A stretch of DNA of 64,000 nt from Mesostigma viride. Its lineage: Eukaryota > Streptophyta > Mesostigmatophyceae > Mesostigmatales > Mesostigmataceae. The stretch spans positions 322,001 through 386,000 of the forward strand of contig RPFO01000296.1 in NCBI GenBank assembly GCA_009746045.1. Reading direction: 5' to 3'. Below the pieces are notes generated by a model. It did no database searches and was not told the DNA's origin. It was given only the letters and a program-made list of their open reading frames with translations. The position numbers and the translations under genes were made by a program. Shown one piece after another: positions 37,101-49,100 of this stretch; position 1 is the stretch's first letter, and each line of letters opens with the position of its first letter.

Positions 37101-40100
37101 CGGTCTTTCTTACCCCTTGGCCTCGTATGGCTTGCGCAGTGACGATCATCAAGGGCCTGCTGCGCCACTACGGGCTGGACCTGTCGGGCAAGGACCTGGC
37201 GGTGGACCGTCGCAAGATGCGCATGGCCAAGAAGGGGCGCCACACGCGCCACTTCAAGCGGCTCAAGCGCACGATTCGCTCGCTGCTGATAAAGGTGGGC
37301 AGTGCGATGGTAGCAATAAGCGCCTGATTAGCTTGATGCTTACGGCTAAACCGTGCAGGGTATACTTGCTGCTGATGGAGTTGAGCAGGGAGCGACGAGA
37401 TGCCTGACATAGCCGATTATGTAAGCTAACTTAGATTACACATTCGCTGTCGATCAGGGTATCGGCAGTAATAAATCAAACATGTTTATTTGCATAGTTA
37501 CGCGATGTCAGCCAGGGTTGTATCGTAGTTACTCTATTATAGAGGTGCGCAGTGCCTGTTTTGCCCCCTCCCCCCCCTTCTCCCCTCTACCACCTTGCAA
37601 ATCAACCCAAGTGGATGGATTTCGCTTTTTATAGCTCCTGCCTGGTACTGCCAGCACATAACCAATCTCACCTCGATTCCTGTCTTCCTGATGTCCACCA
37701 CCCGGCACACGTGAGCTATCGTGACTGTTACTACTGACTGACATTCATCCCTTTCCAAGATCCCATCCGCCTGCCTTTCCCCTTCCCCTTCCTCCCCATT
37801 GCCCCAGCCCTTAACCTCAAACGCATGTGATAGTAGGCCTAAAGCGCACTTCCACTTACTCAAATAGACTGCTATCCCGTCAGGTACTCCTGCCCACCCC
37901 ATAACCCTAAATCCAACCCCCACTCATTCCAGCGCCGGGACAAACACGTGGCCAACCTCATCAAGCATGCACGTATCTCCCTACTCATCACCTCCTTCCC
38001 CGACGACCGGTTCCTTGACCCACCCACCCACAGCGGCACGACGAGCACATGGTCAACCTCAAGCACGCGGCGTCGTGCCCCGCCTGCGGCGACGCGGCCG
38101 CGGTCGCGCTCATCCTGCAGACGGGCTTCGACCCCAACAACGTGGACTACGACAACCGCACCGCGCTGCACATGGCGGCCATGTCGGGCAAGGAGGACAT
38201 CGTGCGGCTGCTGCTGGCAAAAGGGGCGGTTGTCAACCATAAGGACCGCTGGGGGCGGGTGCCACTTCAGGTATAAGCCAGATTGGATTAGAAACGAAAT
38301 GATATCGTCCAGAGAATGGTCACTGAGCTCTTGTACGGGCCAATGTAGTTGTTTGGCTCTAATATCATTCAAGTGGGTAGAATGATAGTACCATTTAATA
38401 CATATGCCTCTCCCCCTCTCCCCCCTCCCCCCCCCCCCCCGCCCCGCCCCCGGCCCGCTGCCCTCTTTCCTGCCCCACCCTCTCTCTTGGTATGTGAGTG
38501 CGTGCAGTGACTGCGCTGGCTGGGCATTGCTGCAGGATGTGGTGGAAAACCAGCCAGTCGCTGAACACGCATTAAAAGCAATGAGGAGTTTGGTTTTATC
38601 TGTCGCTGCGTGCCCTTCTGCGCGCGCAGGACGCGGTGGAGAGCCAGCCAGTGTCTGTACACGCATTGACAACAATTAAGTGTTTGGCATTATCTGTCGC
38701 TGCGTACCTGTGTGCTTGCAGGACGCGGTGGAGAACAAACGGACGATTATCGCGAGTCTGCTGCTGGAGAAGGGGGCCACCATGGAGCTGGATGACCCTG
38801 CGGGGCTACTGTGCAAGGCCGCCAGCGACAACGACCTGGTGCTCATGAAGAGCCTGATCGACCACAACGTGGACCCTAACGCGTCAGATTATGACAAGCG
38901 CACGGTGGGTAGTAACAATTAGTGCTGCTAACTGCCTATCAGGTAGCGGTGGACCTCAACACTGTTGATTATGACATGCGCACGGTGATTTCAAGGCTTC
39001 AAGCAACAGTGGCCAGGTTGTCTGGTTTACGTTTGCGAATGAATGAAATGCACATGGCGGGTGGGACGGTGAATGCCAAGGACCCAGTAACTTCTCTATA
39101 TGTAAATTAAAAAGTATATATTCGGTTTTCTCTGAATATAGTTTAATTAACGCATGCGGGAAAGATAAGGCCGCCATGCCTTGGCCTGGATGTGGAAGGC
39201 TGTCTGCGACATGGGCTGACTAATTCGATCTGTACAAAGGGTTTCCTGCTCGCCCGAATTTTCCTTGGATGACCCGGTTGTTTATAAGGGTCGGTGGCTA
39301 TTAATTAGCGGTCCGAGAAAATTAATTGTAGGTTTTATACGACTTCACTTGCAAAGATTCGTGTTTGGTTGCACCAGCTGAGGTTAGGTGGGGACCTGTA
39401 GGGTCGGCTGGTTGCTTACCGAATCTTTGGCTGATTTGGGTTATTTAGTGAGTCGTGATTAATTATTGTATAGTGGATTCGGACCGGCCCAAGGGGTCGA
39501 TGGGCGCGTTTTATGGTTGTCAGTCTTGGGAACCTTGTACAACTACCTGTACGTTTAACGCACTAGCCTGGGGGTGCGTGGCCACGCTGTTTGTAGTGGC
39601 GTTTTCAGCACTGTTCAGGCCGGTGTGTGACGCATGCCGGTGTTAATTAATTTAGGATGATGTCAGCTTGTGTGTCGGCGGGCCGTCAGTTGTTTCTTTC
39701 ACAATGGCGGCAATGGCCGCCTGTGCAAAATTGCACATTCTAGCGCGGGTTGCATCTGTCTTGTAGCCGAGGCAGATGGTGGCACAACCGCTAAGTTGTT
39801 CGACCAAGCATAGTATAGTTGGTCGTGCAACGGAAAGAAAATTTAAATTTACCCCCATGTCGTTTTCCCCGGCTGCGGGTCTTTTTGACATGGGCGAAGG
39901 ATGGGGCGCTACTCCGGCGGTTTGGCCAGCTTCGGCGGAGCTGTTTATAAGGTTCTAAAACAGCTCTAGTGTCACATCGCAGGCTTGCCACCTTGCGATG
40001 GTGCGTGGGACGTGACCTGGACTCAAAAGGTCCCGAACCAGGTTCCTGTCAGCAACGACCTTTTTTTGTCATAAAATATTTTTTGTGGCGGCAGGTCAGT

Positions 40101-43100
40101 TGTCCAGCTGCCCCTGCCGAGGAGGGGTGGTTGGGGACAATAGGAGCCGCGCGAGAGTTGCGCTCCGAAGCTAGAAATTTCCCTATTGCGAGACTCGAGT
40201 TGGGGAGGGCGTCTCAGGGAGGCGAGGCTACGCCAGACCTTTGTCGTTCCTTTTCGTCTCAGCACCTGCTGCGCGGCTCAGTCTATTATGGTGTCGTAAA
40301 ACCTCTTTCCTTTTTGGACGGTTCCGGAATTGCGAAATGCTGGCTCTTTTTGAGGGCTTGCTTTTGGGGTGGTCACCGGCTTGTGTCGCATTGTAACCAG
40401 CGGGCCCCTGCGGGGGTTAATATAGCCTAGCGCGGGCTGAGTCGCCATTTAAGATGTTGCGACACGCTCTTTCGCGCACGGTGGTCATGAGTTTAATCGG
40501 CGCAATGGGGTTGGCGCCAGGGGGGGTAATTGGGTGGAGGCTTCTTGCTTCCGCGTGCGGATTGAGAAACCTTAAGGCCACTGTTAACTGCTGCATTTGT
40601 GGCAGGGCTCCACTTATTGTATTCAATCAAATGCTGGTCTTCTTGGGAGCTGAGTGATCTTAATCGGTTTTCTCTGAATATAGTTTAATTAACGCATGCG
40701 GGAAAGATAAGGCCGCCATGCCTTGGCCTGGATGTGGAAGGCTGTCTGCGACATGGGCTGACTAATTCGATCTGTACAAAGGGTTTCCTGCTCGCCCGAA
40801 TTTTCCTTGGATGACCCGGTTGTTTATAAGGGTCGGTGGCTATTAATTAGCGGTCCGAGAAAATTAATTGTAGGTTTTATACGACTTCACTTGCAAAGAT
40901 TCGTGTTTGGTTGCACCAGCTGAGGTTAGGTGGGGACCTGTAGGGTCGGCTGGTTGCTTACCGAATCTTTGGCTGATTTGGGTTATTTAGTGAGTCGTGA
41001 TTAATTATTGTATAGTGGATTCGGACCGGCCCAAGGGGTCGATGGGCGCGTTTTATGGTTGTCAGTCTTGGGAACCTTGTACAACTACCTGTACGTTTAA
41101 CGCACTAGCCTGGGGGTGCGTGGCCACGCTGTTTGTAGTGGCGTTTTCAGCACTGTTCAGGCCGGTGTGTGACGCATGCCGGTGTTAATTAATTTAGGAT
41201 GATGTCAGCTTGTGTGTCGGCGGGCCATGCCTTAAGCAAGCTAGGCAGGCAATGATCCGCAATTGTTTCTTTCCCCTCCCTCCCACCCTGGAGGCTTCTT
41301 GCTTCCGCGTGCGGATTGAGAAACCTTAAGGCCACTGTTAACTGCTGCATTTGTGGCAGGGCTCCACTTATTGTATTCAATCAAATGCTGGTCTTCTTGG
41401 GAGCTGAGTGATCTTAATAAATATATATATACTACTATGGTATCCTGTACCTCTCTATATGTAAAACCAACAAGGGCGACACTGCTTTTTAAACCCATCT
41501 GCCTGTACCAGTAAGAGCATAAAAACTGACCCTAGCTAATTTTGACCTGGAGGACCCGCTATCCGCGGGCAGTCCAGGTGCGTGCAGATGGCGGCAAGGT
41601 GGACAGTTGTATGCTAGCCCATCTGCACGGATGCCAGTATACAAGTGACCCATGTGCATGTCGACCTATGTGTACGGTTGCCCACCTAGAGTACCGCAGG
41701 CACTGCCCATGGCGGCAGCCGAGGGGAAGACTATGAGCTTGTCTGATGATGCTTCCCTACCAAGGGTGCATGATTTATGTGTTAATGCAACCACTGCAGC
41801 CGCTCCACGTGGCGGCGGCCGAGGGCAAGACGGAAATCGTCGAGTTTCTCATCGCGCACGAGGCGGACGTGAACGTGGTGGACCGGTGGGGGGCCACCCC
41901 GCTGGATGACGCCGTCAAGTTTGGCCACGAGTGGGTCGCGCGCGTCATCCGCACGCACGGCGGCGTGATCAAGAGCGGGCAGTCGGTCGGGCTGTTGTAC
42001 TCTGCGGCGAATGATGGTGACGTGGTCCGGCTGAATCTGCTGCTGGAGAATGGAGTACCGATGAACACCGGTGAGGGCATGGTATTGACTGAAAGTGGCT
42101 CATCTATCGACGGGACGGTAGTCTAGAGGGACCTCTGCTTTTGCTGCTGGAGAATGGAGTCCCTAGGAATACTGGTAAGGGAGTGGCATCGACTGAAGCC
42201 GGTCATTAGCTACATAGGGTAATCTGCTTTTGCTGTTGGCACAGAGTACCTTTGAACACCAGTAAAGATTATTATATTGGCAGGATACCCTTGACGTTGC
42301 CTCCTTTCTAAACGCAAAGCCTCTGTCCTTGCCTCCAAAGTAAGGTTCTGCTCATTGAGACCTTGTGTATCATCTCTCTTTCTTTCCCGTTCTTTCTTTC
42401 CTCTTTCTCTCTATCTTTTGAGCTGACTGCCTATGCTGAAACCTTTGTTTGTCCTGGGACGTGTTTGCTTGCGCCACCGTGCACTGCGCAACCCTTGCGG
42501 CTTCACGGAAACCTCGCCGTCGCCGTCAACCTTTTACGCTGCCATGCAGGCGACTATGGTATGTTTCCTTCTCCAGTTGGTGACGCAGTCAGCGTTATTC
42601 TGGTTCAAACACGCACTCATTCCATGACTCATTCTGCAGGGTGATGGACAGGCTCCACTGGGCTTGTTTTCTCTTGCATCAAGCCCGGCTTGTTTTCTCT
42701 TGCGCTAATAGCTTTTAATATTCTAGAAGAGCTGCTTAATTTCAGAACTTCGTGTATCCAGCACCATTTGCTATAAAATTTTGTTCACTGCTGGATTTGC
42801 ACGCTTGCCTGCCCATGCCGGATGTGCCCGTGAAAATTCGCCGTAACCAGACGACCGCACGCCGCTGGCCGTCGCCGCGAGCGAGGGCCAGATCCTGTCG
42901 GTGGACTTCCTGCTGAGCCACAAGGCGGACGTGGACATCTTGGACCGCTGGGGCGGCACCCCGATGTGGGACGCACTCAAGTCCAAGCGCTTCAGGGTGG
43001 CCAAGATGCTGCAGTGCGCGGGCGGCCACCTGGGCGCGGCGGGGGAGCTCCCCGAGGCCAAGGAGGCGATGGCGCAGCACGTGGACCCGGTGTGCATCCG

Positions 43101-46100
43101 CGAGATCAACCGCGAGATACGCAGCGCGTTGACGGGGTCGATGGCCAAGGACCGGCTGCTCGGGTTTGTGGACGGGGCGGACGAGATGAGTCAGAAGCAG
43201 CTGGTGAGTGGTGGCATAAGAAGTAGTAGAGCCAGCTAGTTAGTTCTTTTTTGTTTTTCCCTCTTCCAGTCTGTCGCGGGCTGGCATGCTCTTGTTGTTT
43301 TGCATGTGTAACAAAGCCCTTGGACTGAATGCCTTAGTGTGATTCAAGTCAGGTTTTTACTGTGTGCGTCGTGGGAGGGTTATTAATGAAACGTGAGGGT
43401 GGTGCTCGGTGGGGAGCCAGCCAAGTGCAGTACACTAAACTGTTGTGAACTTCTTAAATAATATACTAAACTTTTTTTCGTTGGTTAGCACTGTCACTTT
43501 CTCTTTCCATGGTCCACACCAGACTGGCCCCTTGATTTTTGAAGGGTGCATGAACCAGTGATGAGTGCTTGCAGTCACACGGGGTAGGTGTAGTAGAAGC
43601 ATGGTACGCTCATTTAGAGTATACCATCCTAAGCAGATATCTATATTGCGACAACAAAGTAACGAATACGACATTGGGCCCGACCAAACTCCCTGGATGA
43701 TGCTTTCCCAATCTTTGCATTCCACAATCTTTCACACATGCTCAGGTAATCTGCCACCTCGTCGGGCTGCTGAGTTCCGCGGCCGCCCTTGTGGCCGAGC
43801 TGGACGCGACGAGCGCGCGGCACGTGGCGGCGCTGTCCCCCTCTCTGGAGCTGATGCAATGCGTACTCTTCCACGAGGACATGAACCTTCGCGACCGCAT
43901 GGCGCAGCTCTCCCTCTCCGTCGTCCCCAAGGACACAACCAGGGACGACTCGGCCCATGGGACCCTGGGGGCGCCTCCTGAGGATACTGACATATACCTG
44001 GACGAAGGCTCCCACCACGATCATGGAGCAACCACCGGGGTCGTCGCTGGTGGTGTCACTAATACTGGCACCACGGCGGGGGCCACCAAGGATCTAAATG
44101 GGAAGGCTGCCACTGCTGGGGCTGTTCAGCCTGCTCCCTCAGCCGCTGCGCAGGGGAACTCCAAGTCTCCGGCACAACGTGGCGGCATCGCAGTGGGGGG
44201 CCATCGCCAGTCAGGAAGTGCGGAGAAGCCAGGGGCTGGGACTGGGAGGGTCACTAAATCACTTAGTCCTCGGGCAGGTAAGGGGGCCCCCGACCCGGCC
44301 GGGGTGGGAATCCTGGGCATCCCCCCCGCAAAAGGCAAGGGCGGGGTGAAAGAGGCCGGCGGGTTCAAGCTCACCAAGCGCGAGAAGATGCAGCACCTCC
44401 ACAAGCTGATGATCCGGCTGCCCGTCGTCGCCGACGCGTTCGCGGCCCTGCGCGCCCTGGGACGCGACCTGGGCCTCCCTGGTCGTCTGCGGGACCTGGG
44501 GCGCATCGAGCGGGGGCTGAGACGGCTGGTTTGGGCGCGCGTGAGGGGGAGTGAGGCCGCGGAGACCAAGGCGATGATGAAAGCACGCGCACTGCTGGGT
44601 GTGCTGGCCCCTGTACCAGGCATGCCTTCTGCCCAGGGCGCGGGGGCACATTCCCTATTTCCTTCGTCTGCGCCCCCTGGTGCTGCTGTCGTCACCACTG
44701 GTGTGCCTGCTTCTTCCTTCCCCCCTGGCAGCAGCCACGCAAATATATCAGAGATCGTGGGTCAAGCCCCGGAGTTCTCTGGCTCACTCGACGGGGGCTT
44801 GAATGCGAGCTTAAATGGGGGCCACGTCGTCAGTGGATCCTGTCTCGGAGGCATGAACGGAGGCCTCGTGGCAGGATCGACGTACCCGCCTGGACCGGGC
44901 GTCGCGGCAGGCATCCCAGCTGATGCTGCTGTCGTCACCACCTACCGCTCTGCCCCTGGCGTCCCCGTGACCATCATGCAGGAGAACAACCCGAACAAGG
45001 TCCTGGCGGCGCTGCGGGAGGCCTACATGGCGGCGGCAGAGTCGCTGCTGGCCGCGATGGCGCAGCTGTTTGCGGGGATGAAGGTGACGGCCAAGCGGGA
45101 GCAACTGGAGGCCATCCTGGCGGAGGGCGGGCTGACTCAGCCCGGTGTGGCAGACGCGCGCGCGGCGGTGCACCTGCAGCAGGTGCTGGCTCAGCCCCGG
45201 CTCGAGCATGCCGCATCAGCGGCGACCCCCGTGGGCCTCATGCAGCGCCTGTTCGTGTCGCCGACGTTCCGCCGCGTCGCGGGCGGCATGAAGGTGGGCG
45301 CCGGCGACCAGCTGGCCGAGGGCGGCGGCGCGCTCCCCTGGAAGGTGAAGCAGTCGCTGCTCCTGCTGAGCGACATGTACGCGGTGTTCAGCGACGAGGC
45401 GCCCGTGGGGGAGGGCATTCGCGGGGCCGCGCTGGAGGACATGAAGGACGTGCTGGGCGTGATGGTTGGCGGGCTCATGGAGGAGATGCTTCTGCGCCAG
45501 CAGATCAACGGGGAGGACCCGGGCCTCTCCGCCGCGCAGTTTGCGATGGTGTTCCTCGAGTGGGCGGGCGTGAACACGCTCGAGCAAGGTCGGTCATGGC
45601 GGGGTGATGGGGGACAGGGTTTACTACTGCTAGGTTCCAGCGACGACCGGCAGCGGCGCCGGATGAGCAACAACACGGAGATCAGCTCGGTGTTGACGGA
45701 TGGGAGCAGTCGTTCCGGGTCGGGGGGAGGAGGGTCGGACGGCAGGGGCAGTGGGGAGGGGTCGCAGGAAGAAGACAGGGGGGACGAGAGCGAGGAGGAG
45801 GAGGAGGATGGGATTGGGTGGGGGGTTGGGCCCGGGGATGCCCATGGGTGGACCCCCTTGAACGCGGATGATCCCGGTGATGGGGACGAGGACCGGGTTG
45901 AGTGGATACGATTATTGGAGCGCCAGCATAAGAAGAAGAAAGGGGTGCCCGGGGCACGGTCAGCCACACAATCCAAGGCGGCCGCGCTCTCGGTCAAAGC
46001 GCTCACGCAGGCGCTGGCGGATCGAAGGAAGAAGATGGAGGCAATCGCGGTAGCAGCGGCGGCGGGCGGGAAGGCGTTTGGCATGGGGGCATCGGCGAAG

Positions 46101-49100
46101 GGGTCGGCCAGCGGTGGCGTGCGCAAGCCCAAGAGCTCGGCGAGCGGCGCTGGGGATGACGAGGCGCGGTCCATGTCAAGCGCGGACGAGAGCGAGGTGG
46201 ACGAGGCGACACTGCAAGGTGCGTGCTTATGCTGGCGATGATGTTGCGTGGATGATATAGTATGGTTTCTTATTAGGGTGTGGCGGATGAAGAGGGTGGA
46301 ATTGAAGATGAGGTGGATGGGGCTGTAAGTTATCATGGACAATATGATGCTGCATATGCATTTCATACAAGTGTATAGTACCTATTAGGGTGTGGCAGGA
46401 AAATTGGCCGCGGATGAAAGCGAGGCGGATGAGGCGATGCTGCAAGGTACACGATTTTCCCTCGATCGTTACGGTACTGATCTGCTCCATGCCTCCCTCC
46501 TGTCGTATTGATAGAACCCCTTATTGTTGGGTCCCAATTCCCATGTACAGCGAGGAGCAATAGCGCGGGGGCTCCGTGGCTAGTGTGAATAATATACCGT
46601 CGACCCGGATTTGAGTAAATAGTATACCGTCGCCCTTAATTCGTGTGAATAACGTACCGTTACCACGATCCCAATTCCCATATGCATGTTTCTATGTTAT
46701 TTGCATCCTGCAGCGAGGAGCGCGCTAAAGCGCGGCGGCTCCGTGGCCTCCTCCGGCGGCCACACACGCATCGACACGCGGGAGAACGCGCTGTACCACC
46801 TCATCATTCTGCCCAACTGTGCCTTGAACCGACGGCGCGCCTTTGTGGTCAAGTAGGTTGCTCATCGTTAATTTTTGGTTGTCGGTGCTATATCTGACAA
46901 GCGTACTACTATGGCGCATGGATTTGCACAAATAAGGCTGTTCAAAAGCTTAAGCGGACTGCGTGTATGTGACTGTATTTCTGCCCAACTCCCAGCGATG
47001 AGCTTGTTGAATAAGTGATCCAGTTATTCTATTCACAATCATCATATGTAATTCTCCTATGGTGGTTATTCTATTCACAATCATCATATGTAATTCTCCT
47101 TCACATGTAATTCTCCTATGGTGGCGTCATAATCATCGCTTCTTGCATGTGTGACTGTTCTCCGCGTCATGCAGGTGGGTGGGGGGGGGTGTTTTACCTA
47201 GGTATGTTAAGCCATGCTTAGTTATGGTTCAGTACGCTGCCTACTATATAGAAGTGATACATAGTAGACATTACATATGTCATAATTATCATATGTAAGT
47301 CATTATTCTCAGTCTTCGTGCCCGTGGGCTGTCATTGTCCATGCCGGTCATTTCCCGCCAGGTGGGTGTCCCTGGTCGCCGCGCTGGACATCCCCTTCCG
47401 CATCGCGTTCGCGTCCAGCCTGGGGGACCTCTATGTCGCCTGCTTGTCCGTGACGGACGCCGTCATCATCTTCGACGTGCTGGCAAACTTTCTCACGGTA
47501 CATCGCATGTGCACACGCAGACATGCCTACCTCCCGCAGCCTTTTTTCCACCCTTGTCCCTTTCTTCGGCGCGCCCTTTCCCTCCACCTTCATTGACCTG
47601 CTTTCTTGTCACAACACCTTTTCGACCCTCCAGTCCCTTTCTCAAGCTTGGCTTCCCCTCACACCCCCTTTTCCTCCTCCTATATTACTTTCTCAGACCT
47701 ATTAGTACACTACAAGTGTACTCGTCTCGTCGAACTGCCAGCCTCCCTGTCCCAGCTCTATCTCCATCCCCTTTTCTGAATGCAGCGTGCTGATTACTAT
47801 GGCTACTCTTTCTATGGCTTTGTTATTAATGGATGTGCCCGCCTGTACACTGCAGCGGTTGTGATATGTAGTAGTATAGCGATTTTGCCTCGGATCGTTT
47901 CAACGGGTGCGGATGAGCCCCCTGTGGCATGCCTGTGGCATGAGGGAAGGGGGGAGTCTCTGCCCCCCTGCCCGCTGTGCACACTCAGGGATTGAAAGCA
48001 CTCCGGTGCTCCGTGACTCCCCAACGGGAGCACGATTTTAATTAATTAATTAATTAATGTTGATTTTGGTATGTACTTGCCCCAGTCGTCTGACTTAATC
48101 TTCCCATCCACCCGTACCCGGCCCACCCTCCCGTCACCACCAACCATCAGGCATTCACGGACGCGCAGTCCATCCTCCACTACAAGTTTGCCGACATATT
48201 CCGGCGTTACCTGCAGAAGGGCCGGCTGCTGCGCGACCTCCTCGGCGCGGTCCCCATCGACCTGCTCCTCTTCCTCTCGCTGCGCCGCTCTCAGTCGGAC
48301 AATGCGCGCACGCTGCCCCCCTGGCTGCGACTCTTCAAGCTCTCCTACCTGGCGGGTGTCTACTGGGACCGCAGCGGGCCAGCGGCGGACGCAAGCCTCA
48401 AGTCGCAGCGCGTGACCGAGTCCTTTGGCGGCTCGCTCGCCTCCATCATCCGCATCATGCTGGTCGTGCTCCACCTGTGCGCGTGCGCGTGGTGCTTCAT
48501 TGGGCGGCACGAGGACAACGCCGACTGGGCGTCCGAGTTCCTTGACTATGCCGACCTGGACGAGGACATCCCGGGGCAGTACCTTCTGGGCTACTACTGG
48601 GCGGCGCAGACCATGTCAACCAACGGCCTGGTGGGCAACATGCAGCCGCGCAGCCTGGCCGAGGTGCTGCTCACGCTCGCGGTGCTGGTGGGCAACCTCA
48701 CCGTGTACGCGTTCTGCGTGTCAGAGATGACCAACCTGGTCATGCGGCAGGACGAGGAGCTCGTGCGCTCGCGCGCGGACGTCAGCCTCATGCACGCGTT
48801 CATCCAGACGAGTGGCCTGCCGCCCGACATTGCAAAGGTGGGGCTGGAAAAAAGCTATGTTGGATGTAGACTGCATCTATGTAAACTGCAAAGTTAGGGG
48901 TGAATAGTAGAGAGCGATCCAACAGAGGAAGTTTTCTTGATTCCAATGATTCAGCCTATATCTATGTACCCCATCGATAGTATGCCTAGTCCTACTGGCA
49001 ATGATTTATGCAACCTCGCCAGCTTGTCACGCAATGTGGCCCTAACCCAAACCCTACTCTGGCGTGTTCCTTTCCCCCCCATTGTGGCTGACAATATCAC

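Noticed and set aside
39122-41226. Intact LTR retrotransposon in intron 9
   Set aside because: The 563-bp repeats lack TG...CA ends and the interior has no gag/pol; the additional 130-bp repeat fits tandem duplication plus deletion better.
45191-46366. 391-codon minus-strand ORF
   Set aside because: Shadow of GC-rich exon 12; Ser/Pro/Arg-rich with no domain, while the plus frame is continuous with the channel exons.
46549-46590. Alternative exon 13 start
   Set aside because: Copy of the acceptor edge, but the correct phase meets a stop soon after and no donor follows.
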